DNA of 51,932 nucleotides from Chromatiales bacterium (GTDB lineage Bacteria; Pseudomonadota; Gammaproteobacteria; RBG-16-57-12), in contig JALSJH010000074.1 of NCBI GenBank assembly GCA_026989455.1, forward strand, positions 1 to 51,932, read 5' to 3'. This document shows, piece by piece, positions 34,853 through 44,834 of this stretch. The notes below the pieces were generated by a model, which searched no databases, was not told where the DNA came from, and saw nothing but the letters and a program-made list of their open reading frames with translations. How positions within the stretch are numbered: the first letter of the stretch is position 1; each line of letters begins with the position of its first letter. The translations under genes and the position numbers were made by a program.

Positions 34853-35496
34853 GTCTTTCAACTGACATGCAAAACCTCAACCTAGATTTTAATAATGTCG
34901 GCTCTTGGCCTGTCTGGGTTCGAAGTGTCGCGATTGGCATTATTTGTGTCGTTGTTTTTGTTATAGGGTATATGGTTATCATCAAACCAGAACTTGATCG
35001 CCTAGCAGCAGCTGAAGCTAAAGAGATTAGCTTGAAGAGTGAGTTTGAAATAAATCAGTCTAAAGCGGCCAACTTGGATGAATATCAGGAGCAGATGAAG
35101 GAGATTGAAAGATCTTTTGGGGCGCTTTTGCGTCAATTGCCCAGTAAAACTGAAGTAGCTGATCTACTCTCTGAGGTTTCGTCGGTGGGTGCTGCGAATG
35201 GATTGGATTTTAAACTGTTTCAACCTGAAAAAGAGAAGCCCTTGGAGTTCTATGCTGAATTACCAATTCAGCTTGAGGTGGCGGGTGAGTATCATCAGTT
35301 TGGCCGGTTTGTAAGTGATGTGGCTCAATTACCGCGTATTGTGACGTTGCACGATTTTAAAATCAGTAGCGGAAATGAAGGCGTTTTTTTGATGACCGCG
35401 CAAGCAAAAACATACCGCTACCTAGACGATGAAGAGATTGAACAAGTCGCCAAAGAGAAGAAAAAAGCGGGTAAACGTACCGCAAGGAGACGATAG
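34849..35496 (+). CDS. pilO: Type IV pilus assembly protein PilO
   Basis: 215 residues. A membrane helix (SVAIGIICVVVFVIGYMVII, about 25-45) is followed by a coiled coil and a periplasmic ferredoxin-like domain (LRQLPSKTEVADLL to the end). PilO forms a heterodimer with PilN and joins the lipoprotein PilP. The tail is strongly basic (KEKKKAGKRTARRR), which is unusual but harmless for the fold. ATGA-coupled to pilN; pilP follows after 9 bp. Confidence 0.95.
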   Translation: MSLSTDMQNLNLDFNNVGSWPVWVRSVAIGIICVVVFVIGYMVIIKPELDRLAAAEAKEISLKSEFEINQSKAANLDEYQEQMKEIERSFGALLRQLPSKTEVADLLSEVSSVGAANGLDFKLFQPEKEKPLEFYAELPIQLEVAGEYHQFGRFVSDVAQLPRIVTLHDFKISSGNEGVFLMTAQAKTYRYLDDEEIEQVAKEKKKAGKRTARRR

Positions 35497-35505
35497 GGGC
35501 TATTT

Positions 35506-36060
35506 ATGTTGTATCGTAATGTGGAATTTAAGTTTAATAGTATTTTGAAGCTGGCTTCACTCGTCGTTGCCGTGCTGGGAATGACAGCATGTAGTGGCGG
35601 CTCAACGGAAGATTTGAGAGCCTATGTGGAGTCAGTAAAGGCGCGCCCTGCCGGGAGTGTAGAGCCGTTGCGTGACCCTGTTGAATATGAAACCTATGAG
35701 TATCAGTCAGACTCTCGGCGTGATCCATTCAAGCCGTCATTTACCCAAAATAAAATGGCACCTACCACAAAAGGGAGCGGTATTGGTGGTCCTAATTTGG
35801 ATCGTGAACGCAATCAGTTGGAGTCATTTCCGATTGATACACTGCGCTATATCGGTAACTTACAACGGGGGGCGGTATCCTGGGGGTTGATCAAGACACC
35901 CGATGGGGAGATTGTTCGGGTTAGATTAGGTGATTATATGGGGCAGGATTATGGTCGTGTCACATTAGTGGATTCTGAGAAAATTGAGTTGTTGGAGCTT
36001 ATTCCTGATGGAATGGGTGGCTGGGAACAGCGGGCTGTCTCTTTGGTTCTTAACGGATGA
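35506..36060 (+). CDS. pilP: Type IV pilus lipoprotein PilP
   Basis: 184 residues with a type II signal peptide; the lipobox GMTAC puts the lipidated Cys at residue 29. The segment SRRDPFKPSF and the beta-sandwich LDTLRYIGNLQRGAVSWGL-like part (with I for L at the start) match PilP, which links the PilN/PilO dimer to the secretin PilQ. Its stop region overlaps an ATG at 36057 that is one possible pilQ start. Confidence 0.95.
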   Translation: MLYRNVEFKFNSILKLASLVVAVLGMTACSGGSTEDLRAYVESVKARPAGSVEPLRDPVEYETYEYQSDSRRDPFKPSFTQNKMAPTTKGSGIGGPNLDRERNQLESFPIDTLRYIGNLQRGAVSWGLIKTPDGEIVRVRLGDYMGQDYGRVTLVDSEKIELLELIPDGMGGWEQRAVSLVLNG

Positions 36061-36086
36061 TTGAGGGTCGTAATAATGGGGAAATC

Positions 36087-38597
36087 ATGCGTAATTGTTC
36101 ATGCAAACTGGGGTGCTATAGTATGAGACAAATAATTTTATTCATACTGCTAATTTCTTTCTCTGGGCTTTCTGCATCACTGCATGCGGCAGAGGCAAAG
36201 AGTTCGTTGGTCTACATAGGGTATAAAGCAGAGAAGGGGGCTCCGGTGGAGCTTCAGTTGAGCTTTCAGGGGGATATTCCCGAGCCCAGTTATTTCACCA
36301 CAACATCCCCAGCACGCATCACTTTCGATTTTGAAGGCGTTGATAACCAACTGCCTTGGACGCTGCCATTAAAAATTAAGGGTGGTGTGAATGCCCATAG
36401 CGTGACCGCAGTAGAGGCCAGTGGCCGAACTCGGGTTGTCATCAATCTGGATGAGCTGGTTGGATATGAGAGCCGGATTGAGAATGGAAGCTTGTTTATA
36501 AAGCTTAACTCAGAGGAGGCCGTAGCCTCCTCCTCACCCTTACAGGATGAAGCAGAGAGTGTAATCGATACGGTCGTTGATGTGGCTGCGAGTAATAGTG
36601 CGATTGCAAAGCGTTCGCTGCTTCAAATCAAGCAACAAACCATTGCTGACCGAAAATTGCAGCTTCGATTGATTTTTGATGGTGATACACCAAAGGTGAG
36701 TGAGTTTTCTATTGATAACCCACCCAGATTGGTTTTTGACCTAGAAGGTGTGAGTAGTGAGCTAGCGAACAACAATATTGAGCTGGGTGTGGGTGTCATC
36801 AAAAGTATCGAAACGGTTGAGGTGGGTGATCGGACGCGGGTTGTTATCAATATGGTTGACTCGGTAAATTATGAGGTTAAGCCAGTGGGTAGCGAGCTGT
36901 TTATCACATTTGATAACCCTAATTCGAGTAATAAATATACCTCTTCAACGGGTGGCTATGAAATAAATGCCATTGATTTCCGTCGTGGCGAAGAGGGTCA
37001 AGGCCGCGTAATCGTGAAGTTGTCCGATCAAAATATTGTCACTGATACCCGGTTAGTGGGTAAAAAAGTTATTGTTGATTTTATGGGTACAGCTATTCCA
37101 GCGAAGTTGGCCCAACGCTATGATGTTTTAGATTTTGCTACCCCGGTGGAATCTATTGATGCTAACGTCGGTGACGGTTATGCGCGTCTGATTATCACCA
37201 TGAATGAAGAGTTTGATCACATGGCATTTCAGGCGGAAAACGAGTTTGTTCTCGAGGTGAAGTCACCCGAAAGCAGTCAACAGATTAGCGGTGTGGATGG
37301 TGAATATATTGGCGATAAACTTTCACTGAATTTTCAGGATATTGAAGTGCGCGCAGTATTGCAGCTGATTGCTGACTTTACAGGCTTGAACATGGTTGCA
37401 AGTGACACCGTGAGCGGAAATTTGACACTTCGCCTTAAGAACGTGCCGTGGGATCAAGCGCTGGGAATTATATTGCGTATAAAAGGGTTGGCGATGCGAC
37501 AGGAGGGTAATGTCATTTTGATTGCCCCCGGTGAAGAGGTGGCCGCACGCGAGAAAATGGAGCTGGAGTCACAGCAGCAACTGAAAGATCTTGAGATGGT
37601 GAGAACTGAGTTGCTACAGGTTAACTACGCCAAAGCAACTGAGTTTGCTGAGCTGCTATCTGGAGGTGAAGGCTTGCTTTCATCCCGTGGTAAAATAAGT
37701 GTTGATGAGCGTACCAATACGCTATTGATAAGCGATATCGCAGAAAAGCGTCAAAATATTCGTGAATTAATCAAAACCTTGGATGTTCCTATTCGCCAGG
37801 TAATGATCGATTCTCGTATTGTGATTGCAACCAGCAACTTCTCGCGAGACTTGGGTGCTCGTTTCGGTGTTACCAATGTTGATCAGGCAGGGGATAACCT
37901 GTTTATGACCTCGGGTACATCGCGTGGTGTTGCATCAACCATGGTGGGTTCTGCTCTGGATACCTCTACCAGTGGTATCGAAGTTCCTACTGGCCCATCC
38001 ACATATACTGATCGTTTGAATGTGAATATGCCGGTTACCGCCGTAAATGCCGGGCGATTTGCCTTATCTATTTTGAGCGGTGGCTCTTTGCTCGATCTCG
38101 AGATTTCAGCGCTACAGGCAGAGGGTCGCGGTGAGGTCATTTCAAGCCCGCGTGTTGTGACCTCTAATGGTAAAGAGGCATTGATAGAGCAGGGTACTGA
38201 AATTCCTTACCGCGAAGCCTCATCCAGCGGCGCGGCGACTGTCTCATTTAAAAAGGCGGTTCTTAGTTTGACAGTTACCCCTCAAATCACCCCCGATGAC
38301 CGTGTGTTAATGGATTTACGGGTTAGCAAAGACTCGGTGGGTGAGGTATTTAATGATGTGCCAAGTGTTGATACAAAAGAGGTGAGCAGCCAAGTTTTGG
38401 TCAATAACGGCGATACGGTTGTTTTGGGTGGGGTGTATGAACAGACCAAAATGGAAGGTGTCAGCAAGGTTCCACTGCTGGGTGATATCCCCATTATAGG
38501 TGCGCTGTTCCGCAACACCTCTAAGCAAGATGATAAAGTTGAGCTGCTGATCTTTGTAACACCAAAGATTTTGAAAGAGGGTGGACGCCTTCAGTAG
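36087..38597 (+). CDS. pilQ: Type IV pilus secretin PilQ
   Basis: 836 residues from the ATG at 36087, chosen because GGGGAAA precedes it; starts at 36057 (overlapping pilP) and 36123 (directly at the signal peptide MRQIILFILL) are possible. It forms the outer-membrane pore of the type IV pilus. After the signal peptide come three AMIN-like peptidoglycan-binding repeats, then an N0/STN domain (LSLNFQDIEVRAVLQLIADF), an N1 domain and the secretin core ending with VPLLGDIPIIGALFRN. Last gene of pilMNOPQ; aroK follows. Confidence 0.96.
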   Translation: MRNCSCKLGCYSMRQIILFILLISFSGLSASLHAAEAKSSLVYIGYKAEKGAPVELQLSFQGDIPEPSYFTTTSPARITFDFEGVDNQLPWTLPLKIKGGVNAHSVTAVEASGRTRVVINLDELVGYESRIENGSLFIKLNSEEAVASSSPLQDEAESVIDTVVDVAASNSAIAKRSLLQIKQQTIADRKLQLRLIFDGDTPKVSEFSIDNPPRLVFDLEGVSSELANNNIELGVGVIKSIETVEVGDRTRVVINMVDSVNYEVKPVGSELFITFDNPNSSNKYTSSTGGYEINAIDFRRGEEGQGRVIVKLSDQNIVTDTRLVGKKVIVDFMGTAIPAKLAQRYDVLDFATPVESIDANVGDGYARLIITMNEEFDHMAFQAENEFVLEVKSPESSQQISGVDGEYIGDKLSLNFQDIEVRAVLQLIADFTGLNMVASDTVSGNLTLRLKNVPWDQALGIILRIKGLAMRQEGNVILIAPGEEVAAREKMELESQQQLKDLEMVRTELLQVNYAKATEFAELLSGGEGLLSSRGKISVDERTNTLLISDIAEKRQNIRELIKTLDVPIRQVMIDSRIVIATSNFSRDLGARFGVTNVDQAGDNLFMTSGTSRGVASTMVGSALDTSTSGIEVPTGPSTYTDRLNVNMPVTAVNAGRFALSILSGGSLLDLEISALQAEGRGEVISSPRVVTSNGKEALIEQGTEIPYREASSSGAATVSFKKAVLSLTVTPQITPDDRVLMDLRVSKDSVGEVFNDVPSVDTKEVSSQVLVNNGDTVVLGGVYEQTKMEGVSKVPLLGDIPIIGALFRNTSKQDDKVELLIFVTPKILKEGGRLQ

Positions 38598-38653
38598 CCG
38601 TTGAGTTAGCTCGTTTGTGTTTTGTTTAGCTATCCTTGGATAGGGGTTGGGTT

Positions 38654-39181
38654 TTGTCGAAACTGCTTCATGGTCGCTTGAATGTTGTGTTGGTAGGCCC
38701 AATGGGGGCGGGTAAATCAACGATTGGCCGTCAGCTGGCTAAAAGCCTGAAAATGCGTTTCGTTGATAGTGACCATGAAATTGAGCATCGGACCGGGGTG
38801 GATATCCCACTGATTTTCGAGCTTGAAGGCGAAGAGGGTTTTCGCAAACGAGAATCGTTAATGATTGAGGAACTCACTTCAAAAGCTGACCTGGTTCTGG
38901 CGACGGGCGGAGGCGCCGTTCTAGATCCGCGTAGTAGAGAGTTGATGCGCCTTAATGGTGTTGTGGTCTATTTGAGCGCTAGTATTGATCATCTGCTTAA
39001 ACGCACTGGGAAAGATAGCAAGCGACCACTGTTAAAAACGGAAGATCCTAGGGGGCGTATGCGAGAACTTCTGACGCTTAGGGAGCCGCTGTATCGAGAA
39101 GTGGCCGACTTTACAGTCGATACGGGTGGTCGAAGTGTAAAAACGGTGATAAACGAGATCGTCGAGCAGATTGTTGATTAG
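38654..39181 (+). CDS. aroK: Shikimate kinase AroK
   Basis: 175 residues from a TTG at 38654, preceded by AGGGG; a TTG at 38636 is the alternative, and no ATG fits. It phosphorylates shikimate in aromatic amino acid synthesis. Walker A GPMGAGKSTIG, the substrate-binding DSDHEIEHRTG, GEEGFRKRE, and ATGGGAVLDP are all intact. Length agrees with E. coli AroK (173). It sits in the classic pilQ-aroK-aroB-damX order. The weak start codon suggests low expression. Confidence 0.95.
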   Translation: MSKLLHGRLNVVLVGPMGAGKSTIGRQLAKSLKMRFVDSDHEIEHRTGVDIPLIFELEGEEGFRKRESLMIEELTSKADLVLATGGGAVLDPRSRELMRLNGVVVYLSASIDHLLKRTGKDSKRPLLKTEDPRGRMRELLTLREPLYREVADFTVDTGGRSVKTVINEIVEQIVD

Positions 39182-39277
39182 TGGGGCTAACCTAGCAAAT
39201 TAAATTTTATCTGTAGATAGGCGTTAATACGGGTACCTTCATACTTGTTCAATTATTATGACCCTCCTATGCCAGTG

Positions 39278-39296
39278 GTGGTGTTGATCACACCAC
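39278..39296 (+). other. Perfect hairpin between aroK and aroB
   Basis: GTGGTGT (39278-39284) / ACACCAC (39290-39296) with loop TGATC. It is followed by a pyrimidine-rich stretch (CTTCTGTCCTTCCTCTTTG) without a proper T run, so it may be a weak terminator or a regulatory structure in the 183-bp gap before aroB. Confidence 0.4.
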
Positions 39297-39364
39297 TTCT
39301 GTCCTTCCTCTTTGCCTCTACTGGGTACAGGAGATAACCGTTACGATAGCCGAGCTGAACTCTT

Positions 39365-40456
39365 ATGATGAAAACACTAACAGTTGATTTGGGTGATCGA
39401 AGTTATCCAATCTATATTGGTCAGAACCTTCTCTCCAATGCTACGTTATTGCAGTCGCATATTGTCGGTAGTGAAGTCCTAGTTGTTAGTAATGAGACGG
39501 TCGCACCACTCTATTTAGAGCGGGTATTACAGTCACTGGATGGAAAAAACATCAAAAAAGTTATATTGCCTGATGGTGAGTGCTATAAAAACCTTGAGGT
39601 GTTGAACCGGATTTTTGATGCACTACTTGAATCTCGCTTTGGCCGTAAAGTGACTCTGGTTGCCCTGGGTGGTGGTGTTGTGGGTGATATGACAGGGTTT
39701 GCTGCGGCGTGTTATCAACGGGGTGTGGCATTTATTCAAATTCCAACCACACTGCTTTCCCAGGTTGACTCTTCGGTTGGTGGGAAAACCGGTGTTAATC
39801 ACCCGATGGGTAAAAATATGATTGGGGCTTTTCACCAGCCTCAATGTGTAATCGCCGATACGGATACCCTGAATACCCTCGATGAGCGCCAGCTTAGTTC
39901 CGGGCTTGCTGAAGTGATTAAATACGGTTTGATTAATGATAAGCCGCTCTTTTCGTGGCTTGAGAAAAATATCGAAAAATTGTTAGCTTGTGACCATCAA
40001 GCGCTGGCCTACGCCATTGAGCGCTCTTGCCAAGATAAGGCTAAAATAGTCGCCGCAGATGAACGCGAGGGTGGTGTGAGAGCGCTGCTTAATTTGGGTC
40101 ATACATTTGGCCACGCGATAGAGACAGGCATGGGGTATGGTGCCTGGCTGCACGGTGAAGCCGTGGCGGTGGGGATGTTGATGGCAGCGGATCTCTCGAT
40201 GCGAATGGGCTGGGTAACTGCTGACGATGTACACCAGATCGACAATTTATTGGATCGTGCCGGTCTGCCAACCCGAGCGCCGCTTGAGATGACTAAGCAG
40301 CACTTTCTCAGTTTAATGTCAGTGGATAAAAAAGTGGAAGATGGCCATTTGCGACTGGTTTTGATGCGAGGCTTGGGTGACTCAACTATAAGCTCTGATT
40401 TCTCATATGAGTTGCTTGAAGAGACGCTTGATGCACACCACGCTATCTCAGCGTGA
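39365..40456 (+). CDS. aroB: 3-dehydroquinate synthase AroB
   Basis: 363 residues, usual length. It converts DAHP to 3-dehydroquinate with NAD+ and a divalent metal. Motifs: DGEXYKNLE-type (DGECYKNLE), [53 protein letters not shown]-type ([13 protein letters not shown]) and the metal-binding His in [12 protein letters not shown] and [10 protein letters not shown]. Two adjacent ATGs (39365, 39368) could each be the start. It belongs with aroK. Confidence 0.97.
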   Translation: MMKTLTVDLGDRSYPIYIGQNLLSNATLLQSHIVGSEVLVVSNETVAPLYLERVLQSLDGKNIKKVILPDGECYKNLEVLNRIFDALLESRFGRKVTLVALGGGVVGDMTGFAAACYQRGVAFIQIPTTLLSQVDSSVGGKTGVNHPMGKNMIGAFHQPQCVIADTDTLNTLDERQLSSGLAEVIKYGLINDKPLFSWLEKNIEKLLACDHQALAYAIERSCQDKAKIVAADEREGGVRALLNLGHTFGHAIETGMGYGAWLHGEAVAVGMLMAADLSMRMGWVTADDVHQIDNLLDRAGLPTRAPLEMTKQHFLSLMSVDKKVEDGHLRLVLMRGLGDSTISSDFSYELLEETLDAHHAISA

Positions 40457-40500
40457 GTGTGATTGCTGTTTTTTATTCTGTGCAGCTCAGTATAAAGCAC

Positions 40501-40521
40501 TCATAACTTGATCAGAGTCTC
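40501..40521 (-). repeat. Terminal fragment of the palindromic element beside copy 4
   Basis: TCATAACTTGATCAGAG matches the reverse complement of the first bases of copy 3 exactly, and the fragment ends in TCTC directly before the CTTAA target repeat of copy 4. It looks like the remnant of an older copy into whose edge copy 4 inserted. Confidence 0.65.
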
Positions 40522-40526
40522 CTTAA

Positions 40527-40683
40527 GGAATCTCTGATTAAGTCTGGATGAATTTAGGCTGAGAGGAAATTGCTCTCATTTGTTCTGAAATGCGCAGTAA
40601 TAGTTGTTCTATTGGTGCAATTTTCGGGATAAATGAGGGCGATTTCAGCCAGCATAAAATATTCATGACTTGATCAGAGCTTC
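40527..40683 (-). mobile_element. Palindromic mobile element, copy 4 (157 bp, inverted)
   Basis: A full-length copy in the opposite orientation, from GGAATCTCTGATTAAG to TGACTTGATCAGAGCTTC, flanked by CTTAA at 40522-40526 and 40684-40688. It ends 31 bp before the WGR gene start and lies 70 bp after aroB. It is nearly identical to copy 3 (about five differences by eye), so transposition may be recent. Confidence 0.92.
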
Positions 40684-40714
40684 CTTAATGACTCCTACTT
40701 AATGGCGTAATGTT

Positions 40715-40975
40715 ATGCGTATCTATATGCAAAGTCAGCCTGGAAGCCAAAAAACTGCCCGTTATTACCAATTGGTTCTGCAAGAGGATCTGATTGAAGG
40801 GTGGAGCTTGCTGGTTGAAAATGGTGCGCAAGGTAGTGCCGGGCGTATGCGTCGCGAGCATTTTTCAAATTGGGATGATGCGCTTGAGCGCTTGATGCAA
40901 ATGAGAGATTTACAGATTAAACGAGGCTATAGCGTCATGTATGTGCAAGGGCAGGCCCCGCTCAAGAGCCAATAG
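40715..40975 (+). CDS. Stand-alone WGR-domain protein
   Basis: 86 residues, almost all one WGR-like domain: KTARYYQLVLQEDLIEGWSL, a degenerate core (VENGAQGSAGR where others have WGR), then NWDDALERLMQMRDLQIKRGY. WGR domains bind nucleic acid in eukaryotic PARPs and in some bacterial regulators; small single-domain versions have unknown roles. It lies between aroB and the SPOR gene, with 3 bp to the latter, so it is probably co-transcribed. A copy of the palindromic element ends 31 bp upstream of it. Confidence 0.75.
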   Translation: MRIYMQSQPGSQKTARYYQLVLQEDLIEGWSLLVENGAQGSAGRMRREHFSNWDDALERLMQMRDLQIKRGYSVMYVQGQAPLKSQ

Positions 40976-40978
40976 TGG

Positions 40979-42322
40979 ATGAATAACGAGAAAAAAACAC
41001 CGAAACAAAGCCGTGCAATTGATGCAATGGCTTTATCAATAAAGGGTGCTGGCTGTGTCGATGTTACAGAATATCAAGCAATAGCAGTCGCATGGGCATT
41101 CTCCTCATCAGTGATCTGCTTGCGTGGCGATAAGGCGAGTGTTGCATCTGCCCTCAAGTGTATTAAACCCAGCCTGGCTCAGTCACATAAGTTCGCACAA
41201 GTTGACCCGCTCGCTCACCTTGATGAAGCTTCACTTACGGCGTTATTGGCTACCGAATGGGCTTTGGCTAGGGGAAGTCTCGATGATGGTATAGCGGCCG
41301 TTGTTGAGTGCATAGAAAAAAGAGAAGGCAGCTCTGTTCGTTATCTATTATTGGTTGAAAGTGCAGAGGCTTTGTCTGATGAGGTGTGGCAGCTGCTGTC
41401 TACACTCTGCAAGCTGGGCAATGGTCGAATTGGTTTGTTGCTCAGTGACGAAGCGCCACGCTTAAATGAACAGTGTGATAGGTTTTTCACCTCAGCCGCC
41501 CTCCCCGTTCTCTGTCATACCCTCAACCGTGGATCTGATGGTCAACCTGCCGTAAATCCAGATAAAAATAAACCGCTTGATCCCAGCCATCCTCCGCAGA
41601 AAAAAACAGTACCACTGCTTCGAAATGCCTATTTGATAATCGTTGTAATATTATTGTTGGCTCTGCTTTTTTTTCAGCAAGCAATAAACAACTGGATAGC
41701 CAGCCCTGAGCCCACTACGGCAGAAGTGGAGTTTGAATCTGATCCGCCACTGATAATAAAGCCAAGTGAGGAGAGTGGTGTGGTGCGTCATGATGTTGAA
41801 AGTGAGCGGCTGCCAAAAGAGCTTGTAGAGGTGAGTCAAGCGCTCTCTAGCGGGGTGGTTTCGAATATAGATACCGCGAGCAGTGTAGAAAAAAAGCCCA
41901 ACCCTGAGCCGCACGCTGAAGAGAGTCTAAACAAGTTAGTGCCTGTGGCAGTAGAACCCGCAGTGGTCGCTGAAACACCAACCCCGGCGGGCCTGGCTGT
42001 GGCTAATGAGAGCCCTAAGCTAAACACAGAAAGCTGGATACTGTCGCAACCCTCACAGGCGTATACCCTTCATGTGATGAGTGTGCGCAATGAACAAAGC
42101 CTGCGTGATTTTATTGTAGAGAAAGACCTTGCAGATAAAGCCGCCTATTATCAAGCGATGCGAAAAAGTGGCCGCTGGTTTGTTTTACTGGTTGGGCATT
42201 ATGCGGATATTGAAACAGCAGAAAAAATTGTCCCCACTATCGAAAAAAAGCTTAATGTTAAAGGCATTATTATTCGAAAATTTGAATACTCTCAGGCAGA
42301 TATTAAATCGAGTAAAAAATAA
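40979..42322 (+). CDS. damX: SPOR-domain cell-division protein, DamX-like
   Basis: 447 residues. A cytoplasmic N-terminal part of about 215 residues resembles a degenerate AAA-like domain (LAHLDEASLTALLATEWALA) without a recognisable Walker A. It is followed by one membrane helix (AYLIIVVILLLALLFFQQAI, about 219-238), a low-complexity acidic/Pro linker, and a C-terminal SPOR domain (YTLHVMSVRNEQSLRDFI to IIIRKF) that binds denuded septal glycan. This layout and its place after aroKB match DamX. The symbol is given on context. Confidence 0.82.
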   Translation: MNNEKKTPKQSRAIDAMALSIKGAGCVDVTEYQAIAVAWAFSSSVICLRGDKASVASALKCIKPSLAQSHKFAQVDPLAHLDEASLTALLATEWALARGSLDDGIAAVVECIEKREGSSVRYLLLVESAEALSDEVWQLLSTLCKLGNGRIGLLLSDEAPRLNEQCDRFFTSAALPVLCHTLNRGSDGQPAVNPDKNKPLDPSHPPQKKTVPLLRNAYLIIVVILLLALLFFQQAINNWIASPEPTTAEVEFESDPPLIIKPSEESGVVRHDVESERLPKELVEVSQALSSGVVSNIDTASSVEKKPNPEPHAEESLNKLVPVAVEPAVVAETPTPAGLAVANESPKLNTESWILSQPSQAYTLHVMSVRNEQSLRDFIVEKDLADKAAYYQAMRKSGRWFVLLVGHYADIETAEKIVPTIEKKLNVKGIIIRKFEYSQADIKSSKK

Positions 42323-42489
42323 CGCGACTCAGCCTGCTGTAAAAGAGAATTAACTCAGCACTTCTTTCCGCTCAAAATAATCTGCAAGCCGATACCGAGC
42401 GAGTGTGCGCGGAGAGTAAAACTCGCAACAGGCGGTAAGGGGTGTGTTATAGTTCCCGGTTTTATTCAGCTTTAATTTTGTGGTGTTTC

Positions 42490-43839
42490 ATGGCGCGTAA
42501 ACTGTTTATAAAGACCTTTGGTTGTCAGATGAATGAGTACGATTCGAGCAAGATCGCGGATCTACTGGATAAATCCCATGGTGTGGTCTTGGTGGAGACA
42601 CCGGAAGAGGCGGATATTTTGCTGTTGAATACCTGCTCGGTGCGCGAAAAGGCGCAAGAGAAGGTGTTTTCTCTACTGGGTCGATGGCGTAAACAGAAGG
42701 ATAAGCACCCGGGCACTATTATCTGTGTGGGCGGGTGTGTGGCGAGCCAGGAGGGAGAGGCCATCCGCAAACGAGCCCCTTGTGTGGATGTTATTTTTGG
42801 TCCGCAAACGCTGCACCGCCTACCTGCGATGCTTACCGAGGTGATTGAGCGGCGAGCCAAAGTGGTGGATGTCTCTTTTCCTGAAATTGAGAAGTTTGAC
42901 CATTTGCCAGCGCCTCGGGCGGATGGCCCTACTGCGTTTGTCTCAATCATGGAGGGTTGCTCCAAGTACTGTACTTTTTGTGTGGTTCCGTTTACCCGGG
43001 GCGAAGAGGTGAGCCGACCATTTGATGATGTCATCTCAGAAGTTGCTCAGTTAGCAGAGCAGGGGGTGCGCGAAGTGAACTTGCTGGGTCAGAATGTTAA
43101 TGCTTATCGCGGTCCCATGCATGACGGTGATGTGGCTGATTTAGCACTGTTGATTCGCTATGTGGCGGCTATCGATGGCATTGATCGTATTCGTTATACC
43201 ACCTCACACCCCATGGAGATGAGCGATAGTCTGATTGAAGTGTATAAAGAGGTGCCTGCTTTGGTGAGTCACCTGCACCTGCCGGTGCAGTCGGGGTCAG
43301 ACCGTATTTTAGCGCTGATGAAGCGCAACCACACGGTGTTGGAGTATAAGTCGATCATTCGAAAAATTCGTGCAATCCGCCCTGAATTAAGTATGTCATC
43401 CGATTTTATTATTGGTTTCCCCGGTGAGACAGATGCTGATTTTGAAGCGACCATGAACCTGATTGCAGAGATTAACTACGACCTCTCATATAGCTTCATA
43501 TACAGCCCTCGCCCGGGTACTCCCGCATCAAGCTTGCCTGATGATGTTCCGCTTGAAGTTAAAAAACAGCGCCTGAAAATTCTGCAAGATCGTATTAACC
43601 AGCAGACCGCTGAATTCAGTCGAGCCATGGTAGGTACAGTTCAGCGTATTCTGGTGGAGGGCCCTTCACGAAAAAATCCAGCAGAGATGGCGGGGCGCAC
43701 CGAAAATAATCGTGTGGTGAATTTTTGTGGGGCAAAGGAGCGGGTAGGGCAGTTTGTAAATGTTAATATCACCGCAGCCTTTCCAAATTCACTGCGTGGA
43801 GAGTTGGTCGCAGAGGACTCAACAGTTGCTGCGCTATAG
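42490..43839 (+). CDS. miaB: tRNA-2-methylthio-N6-isopentenyladenosine synthase MiaB
   Basis: 449 residues from the ATG at 42490; an upstream in-frame start at 42442 adds unconserved residues. A radical SAM methylthiotransferase that adds a methylthio group to i6A37 of tRNAs. The N-terminal auxiliary cluster Cys are in [19 protein letters not shown] and VGGCVAS, the radical SAM triad in [13 protein letters not shown], and a TRAM domain forms the C-terminus. The GCQMNE start favours MiaB over RimO. First of miaB-phoH-ybeY-corC-lnt. Confidence 0.97.
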   Translation: MARKLFIKTFGCQMNEYDSSKIADLLDKSHGVVLVETPEEADILLLNTCSVREKAQEKVFSLLGRWRKQKDKHPGTIICVGGCVASQEGEAIRKRAPCVDVIFGPQTLHRLPAMLTEVIERRAKVVDVSFPEIEKFDHLPAPRADGPTAFVSIMEGCSKYCTFCVVPFTRGEEVSRPFDDVISEVAQLAEQGVREVNLLGQNVNAYRGPMHDGDVADLALLIRYVAAIDGIDRIRYTTSHPMEMSDSLIEVYKEVPALVSHLHLPVQSGSDRILALMKRNHTVLEYKSIIRKIRAIRPELSMSSDFIIGFPGETDADFEATMNLIAEINYDLSYSFIYSPRPGTPASSLPDDVPLEVKKQRLKILQDRINQQTAEFSRAMVGTVQRILVEGPSRKNPAEMAGRTENNRVVNFCGAKERVGQFVNVNITAAFPNSLRGELVAEDSTVAAL

Positions 43840-43865
43840 CTTGCCACACACTGAGGGATACACCA

Positions 43866-44834
43866 TTGAGTGAATATTATGAGTTAACGCTGGTACCAGA
43901 GGATAACCAGCGTCTTGCTGCGCTATGTGGCCAAGTGGGTGATAATCTACGCCTGATCGAACGTCGTATGGGTGTCACTATCAGTAATCACGGTTGGAGT
44001 TTTCGTATTGCCGGTGAGGGCGAGGCACTTGAAAGCAGCGCACGGCTGCTGGAGCGCCTCTATGCGGAAACAGAACACGGCGATGAGATAACACCGGCGC
44101 GAGTCCACCTGCTATTGCAGGAGATCAAAGCTGATGATATTCCGAGCAGTATTGAAGGTGCGCCGGATCCTGTTGTACAGGCGAAGCGTAAACAGGTAAA
44201 AGGGCGTGGGCCGAACCAACGTCGTTATCTGCAAAATGTTCTGACACATGATGTGAGCTTTGGTATTGGTCCTGCGGGTACCGGCAAAACCTATCTGGCC
44301 GTCGCCTGTGCTGTAGCTGCACTGGAGCGCGATGAAGTCGCACGTATCGTATTAACACGTCCCGCAGTCGAGGCGGGTGAGCGCCTGGGTTTTTTGCCCG
44401 GTGACCTAGAGCAGAAAATAGACCCGTATCTGCGCCCGCTGTACGATGCGCTTTATGAGATGCTGGGTAATGAAACGGTGGCTAAGTTAATGGAGCGTAA
44501 TGTAATTGAAGTCGCACCACTGGCCTACATGCGTGGCCGCACCCTGAATGACTGTTTTATTATTCTGGATGAGGCGCAAAATACCACGGTTGAGCAGATG
44601 AAAATGTTTCTGACGCGCATTGGCTTCGCCTCCAAAGCGGTGATTACCGGTGATGTGACACAGGTTGATCTACCGAATAAGGTCAAGTCTGGCCTACGTC
44701 ACGCAACTGAAGTTTTGGGCGAAGTGGATGGTATCAGCTTTACCTTTTTCAAATCCAAAGATGTGGTTCGTCACCCACTGGTACAACGCATTGTTGAGGC
44801 TTATGAGGCGAAGCACGAACCTGATCATGACTAA
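43866..44834 (+). CDS. ybeZ: PhoH-family ATPase YbeZ
   Basis: 322 residues from a TTG at 43866 with GAGGG upstream; no in-frame ATG fits. PhoH/YbeZ is an RNA-linked ATPase that works with the RNase YbeY. Walker A GPAGTGKT begins at about residue 135, Walker B is [11 protein letters not shown], and an N-terminal KH-like domain precedes them. It starts 26 bp after miaB and overlaps ybeY by 8 bp, which supports the shared role in rRNA maturation. Confidence 0.95.
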   Translation: MSEYYELTLVPEDNQRLAALCGQVGDNLRLIERRMGVTISNHGWSFRIAGEGEALESSARLLERLYAETEHGDEITPARVHLLLQEIKADDIPSSIEGAPDPVVQAKRKQVKGRGPNQRRYLQNVLTHDVSFGIGPAGTGKTYLAVACAVAALERDEVARIVLTRPAVEAGERLGFLPGDLEQKIDPYLRPLYDALYEMLGNETVAKLMERNVIEVAPLAYMRGRTLNDCFIILDEAQNTTVEQMKMFLTRIGFASKAVITGDVTQVDLPNKVKSGLRHATEVLGEVDGISFTFFKSKDVVRHPLVQRIVEAYEAKHEPDHD

